This document shows positions 19,051 through 30,600 of a stretch of 64,000 nucleotides of DNA, piece by piece (position 1 is the first letter of the stretch; each line of letters starts with the position of its first letter). The stretch is from Marinomonas pollencensis. GTDB lineage: Bacteria; Pseudomonadota; Gammaproteobacteria; Pseudomonadales; Marinomonadaceae. Made by a program: the position numbers and the translations under genes. The stretch lies in the NCBI RefSeq assembly GCF_003387375.1, contig NZ_QUNG01000004.1, positions 281,634-345,633 of the forward strand. The letters are read 5' to 3'. A model generated the notes under the pieces. The model did no database searches. It worked only from the letters and a program-made list of their open reading frames with translations, and was not told the DNA's origin.

Positions 19051-19079
19051 TGGCATAGACCTTAGTGAGCTTTTATAAT
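19051..19079 (+). promoter_or_regulatory. Promoter of ppa
   Basis: A perfect TATAAT at 19074-19079 lies 36 bases before the ppa start. The best -35 at a 17-base spacing is the weak TGGCAT at 19051-19056. Confidence 0.5.
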
Positions 19080-19114
19080 GTCGACCATATTTAACACCAT
19101 TGGAAGATAAAACA

Positions 19115-19645
19115 ATGAGCTATAGTAAAATTCCTGCTGGCAAAGATGTGCCAAATGACATTAACGTAATCATCGAAATCCCGGCTCAAGCAAGCCCGGT
19201 AAAATACGAAGTAGACAAAGACATGGACGCGCTTGTTGTTGACCGCTTCATGACGGCTCCTATGTTCTACCCAGCGAACTACGGTTACGTGAACAACACG
19301 CTTGCAGACGACGGCGACCCAGTTGACGTACTCGTCATCACTCCATACCCAGTGGTTGCTGGTTCTGTTATTCGCTGCCGTCCAGTTGGCGTGCTAAACA
19401 TGTCTGACGAAGCTGGTTTGGACGCAAAATTGGTTGCTGTTCCACACGAGAAACTAAGCAAAGAATACGGTCATATCCAAGATGTGAACGACATTCCACA
19501 ATTGCTACGTGACCAGATCGAACACTTCTTCGAAAACTACAAAACTCTTGAAAAGGGCAAGTGGGTTAAAGTAGAAGGTTGGGCGAACGCTGAAGAAGCG
19601 AAAAAAGCCCTAGTTGAAGGCGTAGAAGCTTACAACGCTCAGTAA
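19115..19645 (+). CDS. ppa: Inorganic pyrophosphatase
   Basis: 176 residues from the ATG at 19115, exactly the E. coli PPase length; GGAAG lies eight bases upstream, inside an in-frame TTG extension. The soluble family I enzyme hydrolyses PPi to drive biosynthesis. Active-site segments are '[16 protein letters not shown]', 'YPANYGYV' and the signature 'DGDPVDVLV' holding the Mg-binding aspartates. '[10 protein letters not shown]' closes the core. Its codon choice is visibly biased to frequent codons, fitting high expression. It is divergent from ihfB. Confidence 0.97.
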   Translation: MSYSKIPAGKDVPNDINVIIEIPAQASPVKYEVDKDMDALVVDRFMTAPMFYPANYGYVNNTLADDGDPVDVLVITPYPVVAGSVIRCRPVGVLNMSDEAGLDAKLVAVPHEKLSKEYGHIQDVNDIPQLLRDQIEHFFENYKTLEKGKWVKVEGWANAEEAKKALVEGVEAYNAQ

Positions 19646-19690
19646 TTATTAATCCGTTAGCCCCCTGGCTAGCGGAGTATTACCGACATA

Positions 19691-19719
19691 AAAAAACCGA
19701 TCCTAGGATCGGTTTTTTT
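19691..19719. terminator. Perfectly palindromic bidirectional terminator
   Basis: AAAAAACCGATCCT and AGGATCGGTTTTTT make a 28-base perfect palindrome between the convergent ppa and trxB genes, with A- and T-tracts on both sides, so it can serve both transcripts. Confidence 0.9.
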
Positions 19720-19738
19720 ATTTCCGGCTCAATAAAAC

Positions 19739-20758
<1,020 letters not shown>

Positions 20759-20827
20759 CTAACGAATCTACGCCAAAATGCTTAGCGAAAAATGTTAATA
20801 ACTAAAATAGGGATCTTCTATGGCTTT

Positions 20828-21601
20828 TCAACCGCGTCGTATCGCCGTTTGCGCAGTTCGAGTACCACAAAAGGCACATTCAGGATCTTGAGTTAAGCGC
20901 ATCTCACGCCAACGCCCTTCTAAACCATCGAATAATTTCAGCAAGCCGTGCTCTACTCGCCCACAACCACTGGCAATTTTAATGGCATCCAACGCCTGCA
21001 ACACGCCTAAAGAACCTACTACAGGGCCAATCACACCGCTCTCGCTGCAACTGAGCTGGCTATCAGACATTGAAGGGTAAAGGCATTCATAACAAGGGGT
21101 GTCATTTTGCTCATAGCGAAAGCTAATCAACTGACCTTCCCAACGTATCGCTGCCGCACTGACTAACGCAGTGTTTGCTGCGAAACACGCTCGATGAATG
21201 CTTTGACGGGCTTGATAATTGTCGGTGCAATCGAGCACCACACTGGCTTTCGCCACGGCTTGCGCAAACGTGTCTGCCACCAAATGCTCTGTAATAACGT
21301 GAATATTACAGTCTTTGTTTTTGGCGAGCAGTTCTGCTTTTGCCGCATCCGCTTTGTTATGGCCAAGATAGGACTCATTATAAAGAACTTGGCGTGGCAA
21401 ATTACTCAACTCTAGATGATCACCGTCTGCTAGTATTAATTCACCAACGCCAGCTGTGGCCAAATAGGTGGCCGCAATATTTCCCAAGCCACCCATACCA
21501 ACCACCAAGATGGTGGCACTCGACAAAGCTAATTGCCCTTCTATATCAAAGGTGGGAAGCAAAAGTTGTCGGCTATATCGATCAAGCTGTGATTCGTTCA
21601 T
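20828..21601 (-). CDS. moeB: MoeB/ThiF-type adenylyltransferase (HesA/MoeB family)
   Basis: 257 residues. It adenylates the C-terminal Gly-Gly of a ubiquitin-like sulfur carrier (MoaD, or ThiS for ThiF). The nucleotide-binding 'VVGMGGLGNIAATYLATAGVGELILADGDHLELSNLPRQVLY' is at about 32-74. Adenylation residues are 'DCTDNYQARQSIHRACF'. The zinc-binding Cys pairs are 'CYECLYP' and 'CAFCGT'. I favour MoeB over ThiF because there are no thi genes nearby, but the two are hard to separate by sequence alone. Confidence 0.85.
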   Translation of the reverse strand: MNESQLDRYSRQLLLPTFDIEGQLALSSATILVVGMGGLGNIAATYLATAGVGELILADGDHLELSNLPRQVLYNESYLGHNKADAAKAELLAKNKDCNIHVITEHLVADTFAQAVAKASVVLDCTDNYQARQSIHRACFAANTALVSAAAIRWEGQLISFRYEQNDTPCYECLYPSMSDSQLSCSESGVIGPVVGSLGVLQALDAIKIASGCGRVEHGLLKLFDGLEGRWREMRLTQDPECAFCGTRTAQTAIRRG

Positions 21602-21689
21602 TTTTCTCTTACATTTATTTTAGATAACTGCCCGATCGGTCAATGTTTTGATAAAATAAAACCATTAACTTATTCAGCGGACAAAAAGT

Positions 21690-22988
21690 ATGAAATTCCC
21701 AGGTAGACGTAAAATCAAACACTATTTCCCGGTTTCTGAAGCAAAGCCTATTTTGCCTACCTCTGAAGTTCGTCCTGATAAAGACACCTATATTGTCGGG
21801 CTAGACGAGACCATTGTCGATGTTATTGCCAATATCTCTGATGATTTTCTAACAAACTTCAACATTCAAAAAGGCTTATCTAACTTAGTCGATGTTGATA
21901 CCGCCTCTGCCATATATGAAAGATTAACCGCCGAGCAAAGCATTTCTGATCACTTTGCTGGCGGCACCATCGGCAACACCATACATAACTACTCAGTGTT
22001 AGCCGATGACAAATCCGTGCTACTTGGCGTTATGTCCGCCAACATCGCGTTAGGCTCACCAGCTTATCACTACATTTGCCATACCAGCAGTAAGGTTGAT
22101 ATGAATCACCTACAAGGTGTGAGCGGTGATATTGGCCGTGGTATCACCTTAATCACTCCCGATGGCGAGCGCACCTTTGCCATTGCTCCTGGAGATATGG
22201 ATGAACTTAGCCACGACCACATTCCTGAAGAGATTATCGCTGGTGCCGCGGCCTTTGTTAGCTGTGCCTACCCATTGCGTCATCAAGGAAAACCCATTAA
22301 ACAGGCGATGCTAACCTCTATGGCTTATGCCAATAAGCACCATATTCCCACTGTGTTAACCCTTGGCACTAAACACCTGGTTGACGACCATCACGACGAG
22401 CTGCTTGAGCTCATTAAACGCGATGTAAATGTATTGGCCATGAACGAGCTTGAAGCCGAAGCATTAACCGGCTTTGCGGATCCATTACAAGCGGCCGATG
22501 CGATTCTAGATTATGTGGACATGGTATTGCTTACCGCAGGGCCAGATGGCTTATATTTATGTGGCCATACAGAAAGCAGCCTAAAGCGAGAGACCACCAA
22601 CCCAATAAAGTCCGCCAATATTGCAGACTTTAATCGCTGGGAGTTCAGCCGCCCAATGATGCGCCAAGCGTGTGAGAACCCGATAAAAGTCTTTTCTCAT
22701 ATTGACCCATATATGGGTGGCCCAGAAAAAATCCGCAACACCAATGGCGCTGGGGATGGCGCCTTGTCGGCATTGCTACACGACATTTCTGCCAACCATT
22801 TTCACCGCGAAGCCCAACCTAATTCAAGCAAACACGCGGCCCCTTTCTTGGCTTACTCTTCTTTTGCGCAAATATGTAAATACGCCAATCGCGTGAGCTA
22901 TGAAATTCTCGCACAAAGCGCTCCACGCTTATCTCGTGGCCTTCCAGAGCGAGAAGACAGCTTGGAAGAGGCTTACTGGGACCGTTAA
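21690..22988 (+). CDS. gsk: Inosine/guanosine kinase
   Basis: 432 residues, matching E. coli Gsk (434) closely from end to end. Examples are the N-terminus 'MKFPGRRKIKHYFPV', 'FAGGTIGNTIHNYSVLADDKSVLLGVM', 'VLTLGTKHLV', 'LAMNELEAEALTG' and the C-terminus 'GLPEREDSLEEAYWDR'. This PfkB/ribokinase-type enzyme phosphorylates inosine and guanosine in purine salvage. The PfkB signature with the catalytic Asp is 'NTNGAGDGALSALLHD' (about 352-367). Single gene; a terminator follows. Confidence 0.96.
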   Translation: MKFPGRRKIKHYFPVSEAKPILPTSEVRPDKDTYIVGLDETIVDVIANISDDFLTNFNIQKGLSNLVDVDTASAIYERLTAEQSISDHFAGGTIGNTIHNYSVLADDKSVLLGVMSANIALGSPAYHYICHTSSKVDMNHLQGVSGDIGRGITLITPDGERTFAIAPGDMDELSHDHIPEEIIAGAAAFVSCAYPLRHQGKPIKQAMLTSMAYANKHHIPTVLTLGTKHLVDDHHDELLELIKRDVNVLAMNELEAEALTGFADPLQAADAILDYVDMVLLTAGPDGLYLCGHTESSLKRETTNPIKSANIADFNRWEFSRPMMRQACENPIKVFSHIDPYMGGPEKIRNTNGAGDGALSALLHDISANHFHREAQPNSSKHAAPFLAYSSFAQICKYANRVSYEILAQSAPRLSRGLPEREDSLEEAYWDR

Positions 22989-23021
22989 GCAAAGCCTCCC
23001 AATAAGCGCTATTTTAGACAT

Positions 23022-23052
23022 AAAAAAACCATGCTTCGGCATGGTTTTTTTT
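23022..23052. terminator. Bidirectional terminator between gsk and cheW
   Basis: AAAAAACCATGC and GCATGGTTTTTT close on a TTCG tetraloop, an extra-stable hairpin with T-tracts on both sides, between two convergent genes. Confidence 0.9.
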
Positions 23053-23081
23053 GCGTATGCACTTAATGGCAAGGCATTTGA

Positions 23082-23588
23082 TTACATTGCTTCAAGGCCA
23101 AGCGCGTCATTAGGCTCAAACATACGGTCTAATTCAAGCAAGATCACCAATTCATCGTCTTTCTGATAAACGCCCTGAATGAACATCAAAGCATCATCGT
23201 TACCGACACTTGGGCTCTGCTCAATTTCACCTTGGTAAAGATAAAATACTTCTTGAACAGCATCGACCAATAGACCAATTTGCTCGCCATCGTGCTCAAT
23301 AATGATGATACGAGTGTCATCCGTAATAGTGCATTCAGGCAAACCGAAACGGACACGCGTATCGATTACCGTCACTACGTTACCACGTAAATTAACGATA
23401 CCTAGAACAAAAGAAGGCGCACCAGGCACTGGAGCTATTTCACTGTAACGAAGCACTTCTTTGATTTGTAAAACATTAATGCCGTAAGTTTCATCGATCA
23501 ATTTAAAGGTAAGATATTGTAGCAATTCACCTTTCTTGCTATCCGCTAAGGCTTTTCCAGATTCTTTAATTGGCGCCAACTCTGACAT
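23082..23588 (-). CDS. cheW: Chemotaxis coupling protein CheW
   Basis: 168 residues. CheW links chemoreceptors to the CheA kinase. The fold signature 'YLTFKLIDETYGINVLQIKEVLRY', 'PVPGAPSFVLGIVNLRGNVVTVIDTRVRFGLP' and 'IGLLVDAVQEVFYL' is complete. It is not next to other chemotaxis genes here, but the 2.6-4.2 kb receptor shows the cell has the pathway. The spacing to neighbours suggests an independent transcript. Confidence 0.95.
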   Translation of the reverse strand: MSELAPIKESGKALADSKKGELLQYLTFKLIDETYGINVLQIKEVLRYSEIAPVPGAPSFVLGIVNLRGNVVTVIDTRVRFGLPECTITDDTRIIIIEHDGEQIGLLVDAVQEVFYLYQGEIEQSPSVGNDDALMFIQGVYQKDDELVILLELDRMFEPNDALGLEAM

Positions 23589-23681
23589 GACTTACTTCCA
23601 TATTCGATTTTATTAAAACAATAACGCGGAGCCATTGCATCAATGACTCCGCGTAAAACCTAGCTCAGAAAGAACCCACAA

Positions 23682-24548
23682 TTAGTTTTCTTGTTCAATA
23701 CCAACAATCGTCCAATTGCCTTTCTCATCTGACATATTCTTTTCCAAGTGCCAAACTTCATTGGTATCAGAAGTTTGGTCGCCTTCTTTGATCCAGCCCG
23801 AGAATTTTAGTGAGATGGACGCGATAGAGCCAATAAACTCACCACGAACAAGCTCAACCATCAAGGAGATCACTTCAGTGCGAGGCATGTTTTCACCATG
23901 CTTGGCTCTTTCTTCCTGAAGCATAGTATAAAGATCAGCACTTACATAGCTGCGGATCTCGTCAAAGTCATTATTGTCCCACGCTTTTTGCAGTGCAATA
24001 TAATGATTCTTTGCTTCAGCAACAAACGCTTGCTCGTTGAATCCTGGTGGCAACTGAAACTCTGGTTGGCCACCAAAACCTGGCACGCCAGACATTGGAG
24101 ATGGTGTAAATTGATCGCGTGTAGAAGTCGCTGCTTCACGATTCATTGTTGTGCCATAACCTGCTGCTTGAGCCTGTGCTGCACGACGTTTTGGCGCGAT
24201 GAAAAACTTGTAGATCAAGAAGCCAATCACAGCGAACAATAAGATATCGCCGAATGAAATGCCGTCAAATGCGCCGCTGCCCATTAGCGCAGCAAAAATA
24301 CCACCAGCCAACAAGCCGCCTAATAGGCCGCCACCTAGACCACCAAGAAAACCACTTTTCTTCGGTGCTGCGGTGTTAGTCGCTTTCGGAATAGTAGAAG
24401 CACTGCTGCTCTTTGATTTAGAAATAGAAAAGCTCTTACCAAAGCTCTTTCCGCCACCAAATTTCTTCGCTTGGACATCCGCGCTAAAACCGCCTACGCC
24501 CATTGCTAGAACAAACGCCATTAACATGGCATATACTGTTGATTTCAC
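23682..24548 (-). CDS. Tim44-like domain protein
   Basis: 288 residues from the GTG at 24548, which has GGAG five bases upstream (TTGGAGAATTTTGTG) and directly yields a good signal peptide; upstream in-frame codons overlap the trpS end. After the signal region comes a Ser/Lys/Gly-rich linker, a Gly-rich hydrophobic helix pair ('GFLGGLGGGLLGGLLAGGIFAALMG' region and 'ILLFAVIGFLIYKFF'), then a C-terminal Tim44-like domain from ~185 ('FVAEAKNHYIALQKAWDNNDFDEIRSYVSADLY', 'WHLEKN', 'WTIVGIEQ'). Bacterial homologues are membrane-associated with no settled function. Confidence 0.85.
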   Translation of the reverse strand: MKSTVYAMLMAFVLAMGVGGFSADVQAKKFGGGKSFGKSFSISKSKSSSASTIPKATNTAAPKKSGFLGGLGGGLLGGLLAGGIFAALMGSGAFDGISFGDILLFAVIGFLIYKFFIAPKRRAAQAQAAGYGTTMNREAATSTRDQFTPSPMSGVPGFGGQPEFQLPPGFNEQAFVAEAKNHYIALQKAWDNNDFDEIRSYVSADLYTMLQEERAKHGENMPRTEVISLMVELVRGEFIGSIASISLKFSGWIKEGDQTSDTNEVWHLEKNMSDEKGNWTIVGIEQEN

Positions 24549-24561
24549 AAAATTCTCCAAT

Positions 24562-25569
24562 TTATTTGAAATTGACAAGACCCACGGCATTGCGAAGGTC
24601 GGAAATAAGTCCACGCACACGAGCTCGTGCTTTTTCTGCACCCGCTTGAAGAATCGCTTCCACTTGTGCAGGGTTTGCCATCAGTTCTAGATACTTTTCA
24701 CGAGGCTCAGCTAGTTGACCATTGATCAACTCAAAAAGTTCCTTCTTCGCTTGCCCCCAAGCAATACCTTCTGCAAATTTATTGCGCATTTCTTCTGTTT
24801 GCTCTGGTGTTGCAAAAGCTTTATAGATATCAAACACAGTTGAGTCATTTGGATCTTTTGCTTCGCCTGGCTCTAATAAATTGGTTTTAATCTTATTAAT
24901 GCCTTTTTGAAGTTTTTTCTCAGTATCAAAAAGCGGAATTGTATTGTTGTAACTCTTACTCATTTTGCGGCCATCTAGGCCTTTCAAAATAGAGCCTTCT
25001 TCGCCTACAACCGCTTCTGGCAAGACAAAGTGCTGACCGAATAAATGATTAAAACGACCGGCGATATCACGCGCCATCTCAATGTGCTGAATCTGATCTC
25101 GACCCACAGGCACTTTATTGGCATTAAATGCCAAGATATCTGCCGCCATTAATACTGGGTAGCAGAATAAGCCCATGGTAATACCAAAATCTGGGTCTTG
25201 GTTGTCGGCTATATTTGCATCCACAGACGCTTTATAAGCGTGGGCGCGGTTCATTAACCCTTTTGAGGTAACACAGGTCAGCAGCCAGTTCAGTTCAGCA
25301 ATTTCAGGAATATCGGATTGACGGTAAAAAGTTGCTTTGTCAGTATCCAAGCCACAAGCAAGCCAGGTCGCGGCGATTTCTTGGCGCGACTGCTGCACGC
25401 GTGCAGGGTCTTGGCATTTAATCAAAGCATGGTAATCGGCCATAAAAAAGTAGGCGTCAGTATCTTCTTGACGACTTGCTTCAATTGCTGGACGAATCGC
25501 CCCCACATAGTTTCCTAGGTGCGGTGTACCTGAAGTTGTAATACCGGTTAAAACAATTTCTTTTGCCAT
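24562..25569 (-). CDS. trpS: Tryptophanyl-tRNA synthetase
   Basis: 335 residues. Class I synthetase signatures are present: the HIGH-like '[13 protein letters not shown]' near residue 11 and the KMSKS loop '[15 protein letters not shown]' near 195. It is of the type seen in Pseudomonas/Acinetobacter rather than the E. coli-like form ('SGELTIGNYMGA'). The middle 'MADYHALIK' and '[30 protein letters not shown]' build the Trp and tRNA sites. The Tim44-like gene follows 13 bp downstream, so the two are probably co-transcribed. Confidence 0.95.
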   Translation of the reverse strand: MAKEIVLTGITTSGTPHLGNYVGAIRPAIEASRQEDTDAYFFMADYHALIKCQDPARVQQSRQEIAATWLACGLDTDKATFYRQSDIPEIAELNWLLTCVTSKGLMNRAHAYKASVDANIADNQDPDFGITMGLFCYPVLMAADILAFNANKVPVGRDQIQHIEMARDIAGRFNHLFGQHFVLPEAVVGEEGSILKGLDGRKMSKSYNNTIPLFDTEKKLQKGINKIKTNLLEPGEAKDPNDSTVFDIYKAFATPEQTEEMRNKFAEGIAWGQAKKELFELINGQLAEPREKYLELMANPAQVEAILQAGAEKARARVRGLISDLRNAVGLVNFK

Positions 25570-25725
25570 TACTGCTACTACTCTCTTGTTACTGTATTTA
25601 GTGTCAAAATTTGCGCCTACCCTACCATAAAAGAATCACAGCAAGAATCTTACAAAAGCCTAATATTGCTTTTCCACTTTATTCCCCTATAGGATTTTCT
25701 ATTAATGGTGACAAATACCTGATTA

Positions 25726-27639
25726 TCAAGCGTTGGGCCAAAGTTCCTCAGGCAAGCCGGAATTACGCTGAATCCGAGATTGCGCCGCCACCTGAACCAG
25801 GTGTGCAGCCCCCCACAAGGTAAAGTCCTGCTTCGCTCGCGTGATGCCGGTATAAATCAATTCGCGCGTCAGCACTGGCGAAGGCGTCAGCGGTAACAAT
25901 AAAGCGACGCGCTCAAATTCAGACCCTTGTGATTTGTGCACCGTCATCGCAAACACCACCTCAAATGCACTCAATCGACTGGGCAATAAGCCAGTAAAAG
26001 AGCCATCAGGTTGCATAAACCAAACCCGTAAGCGCTGTGACTCATCTGGCATACATAAGCCAATATCGCCATTAAACAAGCCAAGGCTGGCGTCATTACG
26101 GGTCAGCATGACAGCTTTTCCTGGATACCACACATGGGGATCTTTGACCCGTCCGCGCTGATAAAAGTACAGCTCCAGTTGCTTATTAACCTGCTCCACA
26201 CCAAATTCCCCTTGGCGCACCGCGGTCAATATTTGATAGCGTGAGAAAGCCTCATAAAGCGTTCCTATGTCTTGCTGCTCACGCACCGCCTGCCAATATT
26301 CATCATATCCCTTCGCCAAGGCGGCAATATTTGGCTTAGTCTGTTGCTCTGGGGGTATTTGCCAATGCACATCATTAGGGTTATTTTGCAGCTGATACAG
26401 AGCGTCTTGTGCATTACCTGCGTTCATAGCTTTTGCCAAATGCCCAATACCACTGTTCGCATCAAAGCGATAACTGGTACGTAATAAGGTCAATGATCGG
26501 CTGATTAACGGTGCTTTAGGGTTAGCAAATTGACTGACATTTTCCCCCGTAAGCTGGCTTAAGCGTTGCGCCCAATCCGCTTGAAAATACGCATTTTCAA
26601 TGCCCAAGGATAAATCCCCCAAGACACTGCCCGCTTCCACCGAAGCCAATTGATCTTTATCGCCCAACAAAATTAACCGCGCGTGCGTTGGCAAAGCGTC
26701 GATCAGCTTTGCCATCATCGGCAAATCCACCATCGACACTTCGTCCACCAGCAGCACATCAAGATGCAACGGGTTGTCTTTATTGTGCTTGAAGCGACTG
26801 CGACCAAAATCACTGCCCAACAAGCGATGCAGAGTGCTGGCTTGCTCAGGAATTGCGGCTTGCAAATCCGCCGCTAGTGGCAACGAGCTTTTTGCCTTAG
26901 CGATAGACTCGGTCAAACGCGCTGCGGCTTTGCCCGTCGGGGCCGCTAACTGGATCCTTAACGCCTTACCTTGGGCGATGGATTGGGACACCAATAAGGC
27001 CAGCAATTTGGTTACCGTTGTGGTTTTCCCCGTACCTGGGCCACCACTGATCACTGAAAACGGCAAACTGGCGGCATTAGCGACCGCCACTTTTTGCCAA
27101 TCGACGGTCTCATTTTTGTCAGGAAACAAACGTTCAATAAGCGCCGCATCAGGTGTAAAAGGGGGGGCACTGGTTTGTTTTTTTAGGTAATCCAGCACTT
27201 GTTGCTCATACTGAAAATAACGATATAAATACAACCGCGTCTGGTTAAGCACCATGGGATTTTCTAACAAAGTCCCTGTATTCCCAACTGGTGCAAGACT
27301 CACTAGAGCACTTTGCTGCAACACATGACACCAATCGGCAATCGAATAAACAGCATTGGCAGCCAAGGTTTGCTGCAGCTCTCTCGCTGTAATTCCTTCT
27401 GGCGGCGTATACCATAAGCTCGCTAAGTCCACACAAATATGCCCAGCACCAAGATAGGCACTGCATAATGCACCTGCAATGCGAACCGCTCCCTGATTTT
27501 CTCCGGCGTGGTCAGCCAACTGCTCAATCCATTGACGATCTATCGGGCGCAATACCCCCAATGTTTGCCAAGCAAGTAGCGGATTTATGCTGCTTAACTC
27601 GGCTTCGGCCAATAAATCCAATTGATTAGAAAAGTCCAA
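25726..27639 (-). CDS. recD: Exodeoxyribonuclease V subunit alpha
   Basis: 637 residues, the 5'-3' helicase subunit of RecBCD. Walker A is GGPGTGKTT at 199-207 in 'SVISGGPGTGKTTTVTKLL'. Walker B is 'VLLVDEVSMVDLPMMAKL', followed by 'LILLGDKDQLASVEAGSVLGDL'. The C-terminal 'AMTVHKSQGSEFERVALLLP' and 'ELIYTGITRAKQDFTLWG' complete the SF1B core. Its start overlaps the recB end by 14 bp, so translation is probably coupled. It is the last gene of a recC-recB-recD unit. Confidence 0.96.
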   Translation of the reverse strand: MDFSNQLDLLAEAELSSINPLLAWQTLGVLRPIDRQWIEQLADHAGENQGAVRIAGALCSAYLGAGHICVDLASLWYTPPEGITARELQQTLAANAVYSIADWCHVLQQSALVSLAPVGNTGTLLENPMVLNQTRLYLYRYFQYEQQVLDYLKKQTSAPPFTPDAALIERLFPDKNETVDWQKVAVANAASLPFSVISGGPGTGKTTTVTKLLALLVSQSIAQGKALRIQLAAPTGKAAARLTESIAKAKSSLPLAADLQAAIPEQASTLHRLLGSDFGRSRFKHNKDNPLHLDVLLVDEVSMVDLPMMAKLIDALPTHARLILLGDKDQLASVEAGSVLGDLSLGIENAYFQADWAQRLSQLTGENVSQFANPKAPLISRSLTLLRTSYRFDANSGIGHLAKAMNAGNAQDALYQLQNNPNDVHWQIPPEQQTKPNIAALAKGYDEYWQAVREQQDIGTLYEAFSRYQILTAVRQGEFGVEQVNKQLELYFYQRGRVKDPHVWYPGKAVMLTRNDASLGLFNGDIGLCMPDESQRLRVWFMQPDGSFTGLLPSRLSAFEVVFAMTVHKSQGSEFERVALLLPLTPSPVLTRELIYTGITRAKQDFTLWGAAHLVQVAAQSRIQRNSGLPEELWPNA

Positions 27640-30600
27640 GTTGGCCTTCCTCCTGCGTCAATGTACCGCTAAAGAGTTGATCGAGAGCATCAAGGTGCTG
27701 CCTTGACAGTCGCGTGTTAAAAATACCCGTGCTTTGCCCAGGCGTCATGCCTCTTAAGAACAAATACACCACACCACCAACATGGGTATCATAGTCATAA
27801 TCTGGTAACCGCTGTTTCAGCAAACGATGCAGTGCCAAGGTATACAACTGGTATTGCAAATCGTACCTGTGCTCCGCAATAGCATGCTCTACTTCAGCGG
27901 TTTGATAAGCAGAAAAATCATCGCCCAAATGGTTAGATTTGTAGTCCAATACGTAATATCGCCCTTGCCACTCAAAGAGCAAATCGATAAAGCCCTTTAG
28001 CATGCCTTTTAATGGTCGATCTTGAATGTTTGGAGCAGAACGAGACACCGCATCATGCTCACGCGCAATACGGTCAAGTTGCAAGGCATTCATCCCATTT
28101 ACCGGCATGAAAAATTCCATTTCCTTGCGACAAGCAGAAACCGGAAGATCCCCAAGACACACGCCCTCCAATAACTCAGTATTGACTATGTCCACCAGCC
28201 ATTCATTGAGCACAGATTGCCACTCGGCAAAGCCCTGACGCTCATAAAATGCAGCCATGCTAGCTTGATTGCTGGTCTTTAATAAATCCCTAAAACTGGG
28301 CTCACTCACCACCTCTTGGATCCCTTTGCCTTCAAGCGTGTCATGTAAAAAGGTACCTGGCTTAGCGCCACGGGGAAAACTAAAACGATTCTGCGAGACT
28401 TCTCCCGCCTCTTCCAGCAGCAATGAATCCCCTTCTGCTAGCTCTTCAAAAACATCCTGCAAGCGCGTCATTTCATCCAACCCGGGCAAGCTTTGGTCCT
28501 GCTGCTCGGCCGCCTCTACAACCAATGAAGAATAACTACCAACCCACCAATCTCGCTCTACGCGGCCGGTAAAACGTCTTGCTTGGGGCGTATCTTGGCG
28601 TTCTTCTAGCATTTCAAAGCGCGCTAATTGCGGCGCTTCATCAGGCAAATTCACCAGACTCATTTTGCCCTCAGCATGGCGCGCCACTAAGCGAGTCAGC
28701 GTTGGCACTAAGCCTCCCGCTTCCAAGGGTTCGCCTTCACACAGTAAAGCCCCCACGCCGCTTAAATGAACGTCGCAAATGGCCTCCCGAGATTTCGTCG
28801 CGCCCTTACCTACTTCCATACAACCAATGAAACAGGCTTCTTTAGAGCGAGTTAACGCCACATAAGCCAAACGAATTTCGGCGGCATACAGCTCTTGGGT
28901 ATGGCGCTCCTGTTCTTCTTCGTCCGGGTCAATAGAAATCCATAACTGTTGCTGATCATCATGGTAAAGCGCCGAACTGCCACGATTTTGAAACGGCGTT
29001 AAGGCAAATGGCAGATAAACAATCGGATACTCTAGCCCCTTACTTTTGTGAATCGTCACAATACGAACCAATTCCGCATCCGTCTCTAGTCGAATTTTTT
29101 GCTCGTCGCTGTCGCCATTGGGGTTTTGAATGGCCAAGCGTAAATAGCGCAACACGCCTTCTTTGGAGTCTAATTCCAGTGACTTTTGCTGTAGTTTTTC
29201 ACTCAGATGCAAAAAGTCAGTAAGCTTTCGCTCACCGCCTATCTGCTGCAACATATGGGTTGCTAGATCCACATCCGCCATAAAAGCTCGCAGCATAGGC
29301 AACAGGCCTTGGCTGTCCCAGAGGGTTAAATAACTCTGGAACGCCTGCACCCACTTTTCATACACTACGTCATCGTGATTCAGGGTGTCTAAGTCTTCTA
29401 ATGACCAGGCAACCAAACTGGTAGCCAGTGCAGAGCGCATCTTACTTTCTTGGGCGTTCGACAAGATAGCGGTGAGCACAATCAAGAGTTCACGAGCTTC
29501 TACGGTTTCAAACACCGACCCTTTATCACTCAGATAAACACTCGGAATCCCGCGCTTGCGCAATGCGTCTTTTAAGGCATTGGCTTGGCTAAAATTGGTC
29601 ACCAACAAAGCCACGTCTTTTGGCCGTACGCCTCGTTCACCGATCCAAGCCTCTGCCCTTTGCCCTTCTAACAAGATGGCGTGCAAATGCGCTGCGCACG
29701 CCTCTGCCATGGCCCCTCGATACTGAGCACTCGAAACAGGCTCATCACTTTGCTGGTAAAGAAACTGCAACGCAGGTTGTTGCTCCCCTTGGCGTAAAAA
29801 CTGCCCTGCTACGCCGCGGTCTTGCACTTCAACGAAGGGAATGCCTTCCACCCTAAAAGGGGCCTCATGGGTACTAAACAAGGCATTGACCGATTGGATC
29901 ATGGCCGCAGATGAGCGGTAATTGGTCGCCAAAGAGTAGACGCTATCTACTCTTTGTTTCGCCGACAAATAAGTATAAATATCCGCCCCGCGAAAAGCAT
30001 AAATCGCCTGCTTCGGGTCGCCTATCATAATCAAGCCCAAGCGCTGTTGGTCTGTATCCGCAGGCTGATAGACGCTGGAGAAAATGCGATACTGAACCGC
30101 ATCTGTATCTTGAAACTCATCGATCAATGCTATCGGATAGAGGTGTCGAATACGTTCTGCAAGCTTGCCAGCGTCATCTTGCTCTAGGGCGACATCCAAA
30201 GAGGTTAACAAATCCGTGAAGGTCAAAGATTGTGTGCTGCGTTTCCACTGCGCCATGCGCTGTTGGGTTTTTTCCCATAATTGTTGCAACAACACCGCCT
30301 TTAATCGGCCCGCCTCAGGGAAAGATTCTCTTAACGCTTGTACTGCACTAAAGAAAGGGTGGGCTGGCAATTCGCCGTTTTTACTCAAACGGGTGGCATG
30401 CTCACTGGTGTCGAATTTTTCCAGACTTTTATCCAGCTCAAAACGGGATGACTGCGCCCATTGCGTCATCGCTTGAATATCTTTGGATGGGTCTTTGCGC
30501 CAGAAAGTACGCTTAATACCACTGTGCTCTAATGCATCAATAATGTCTTGAGATTGCTCGAGCCAGGTGGATCTCACCACTTCAATCGCTTGCTGAGAGG

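Noticed and set aside
23716..24690. Frames on the plus strand opposite the Tim44-like and trpS genes
   Set aside because: They are complementary shadows of conserved genes without ribosome-binding sites.
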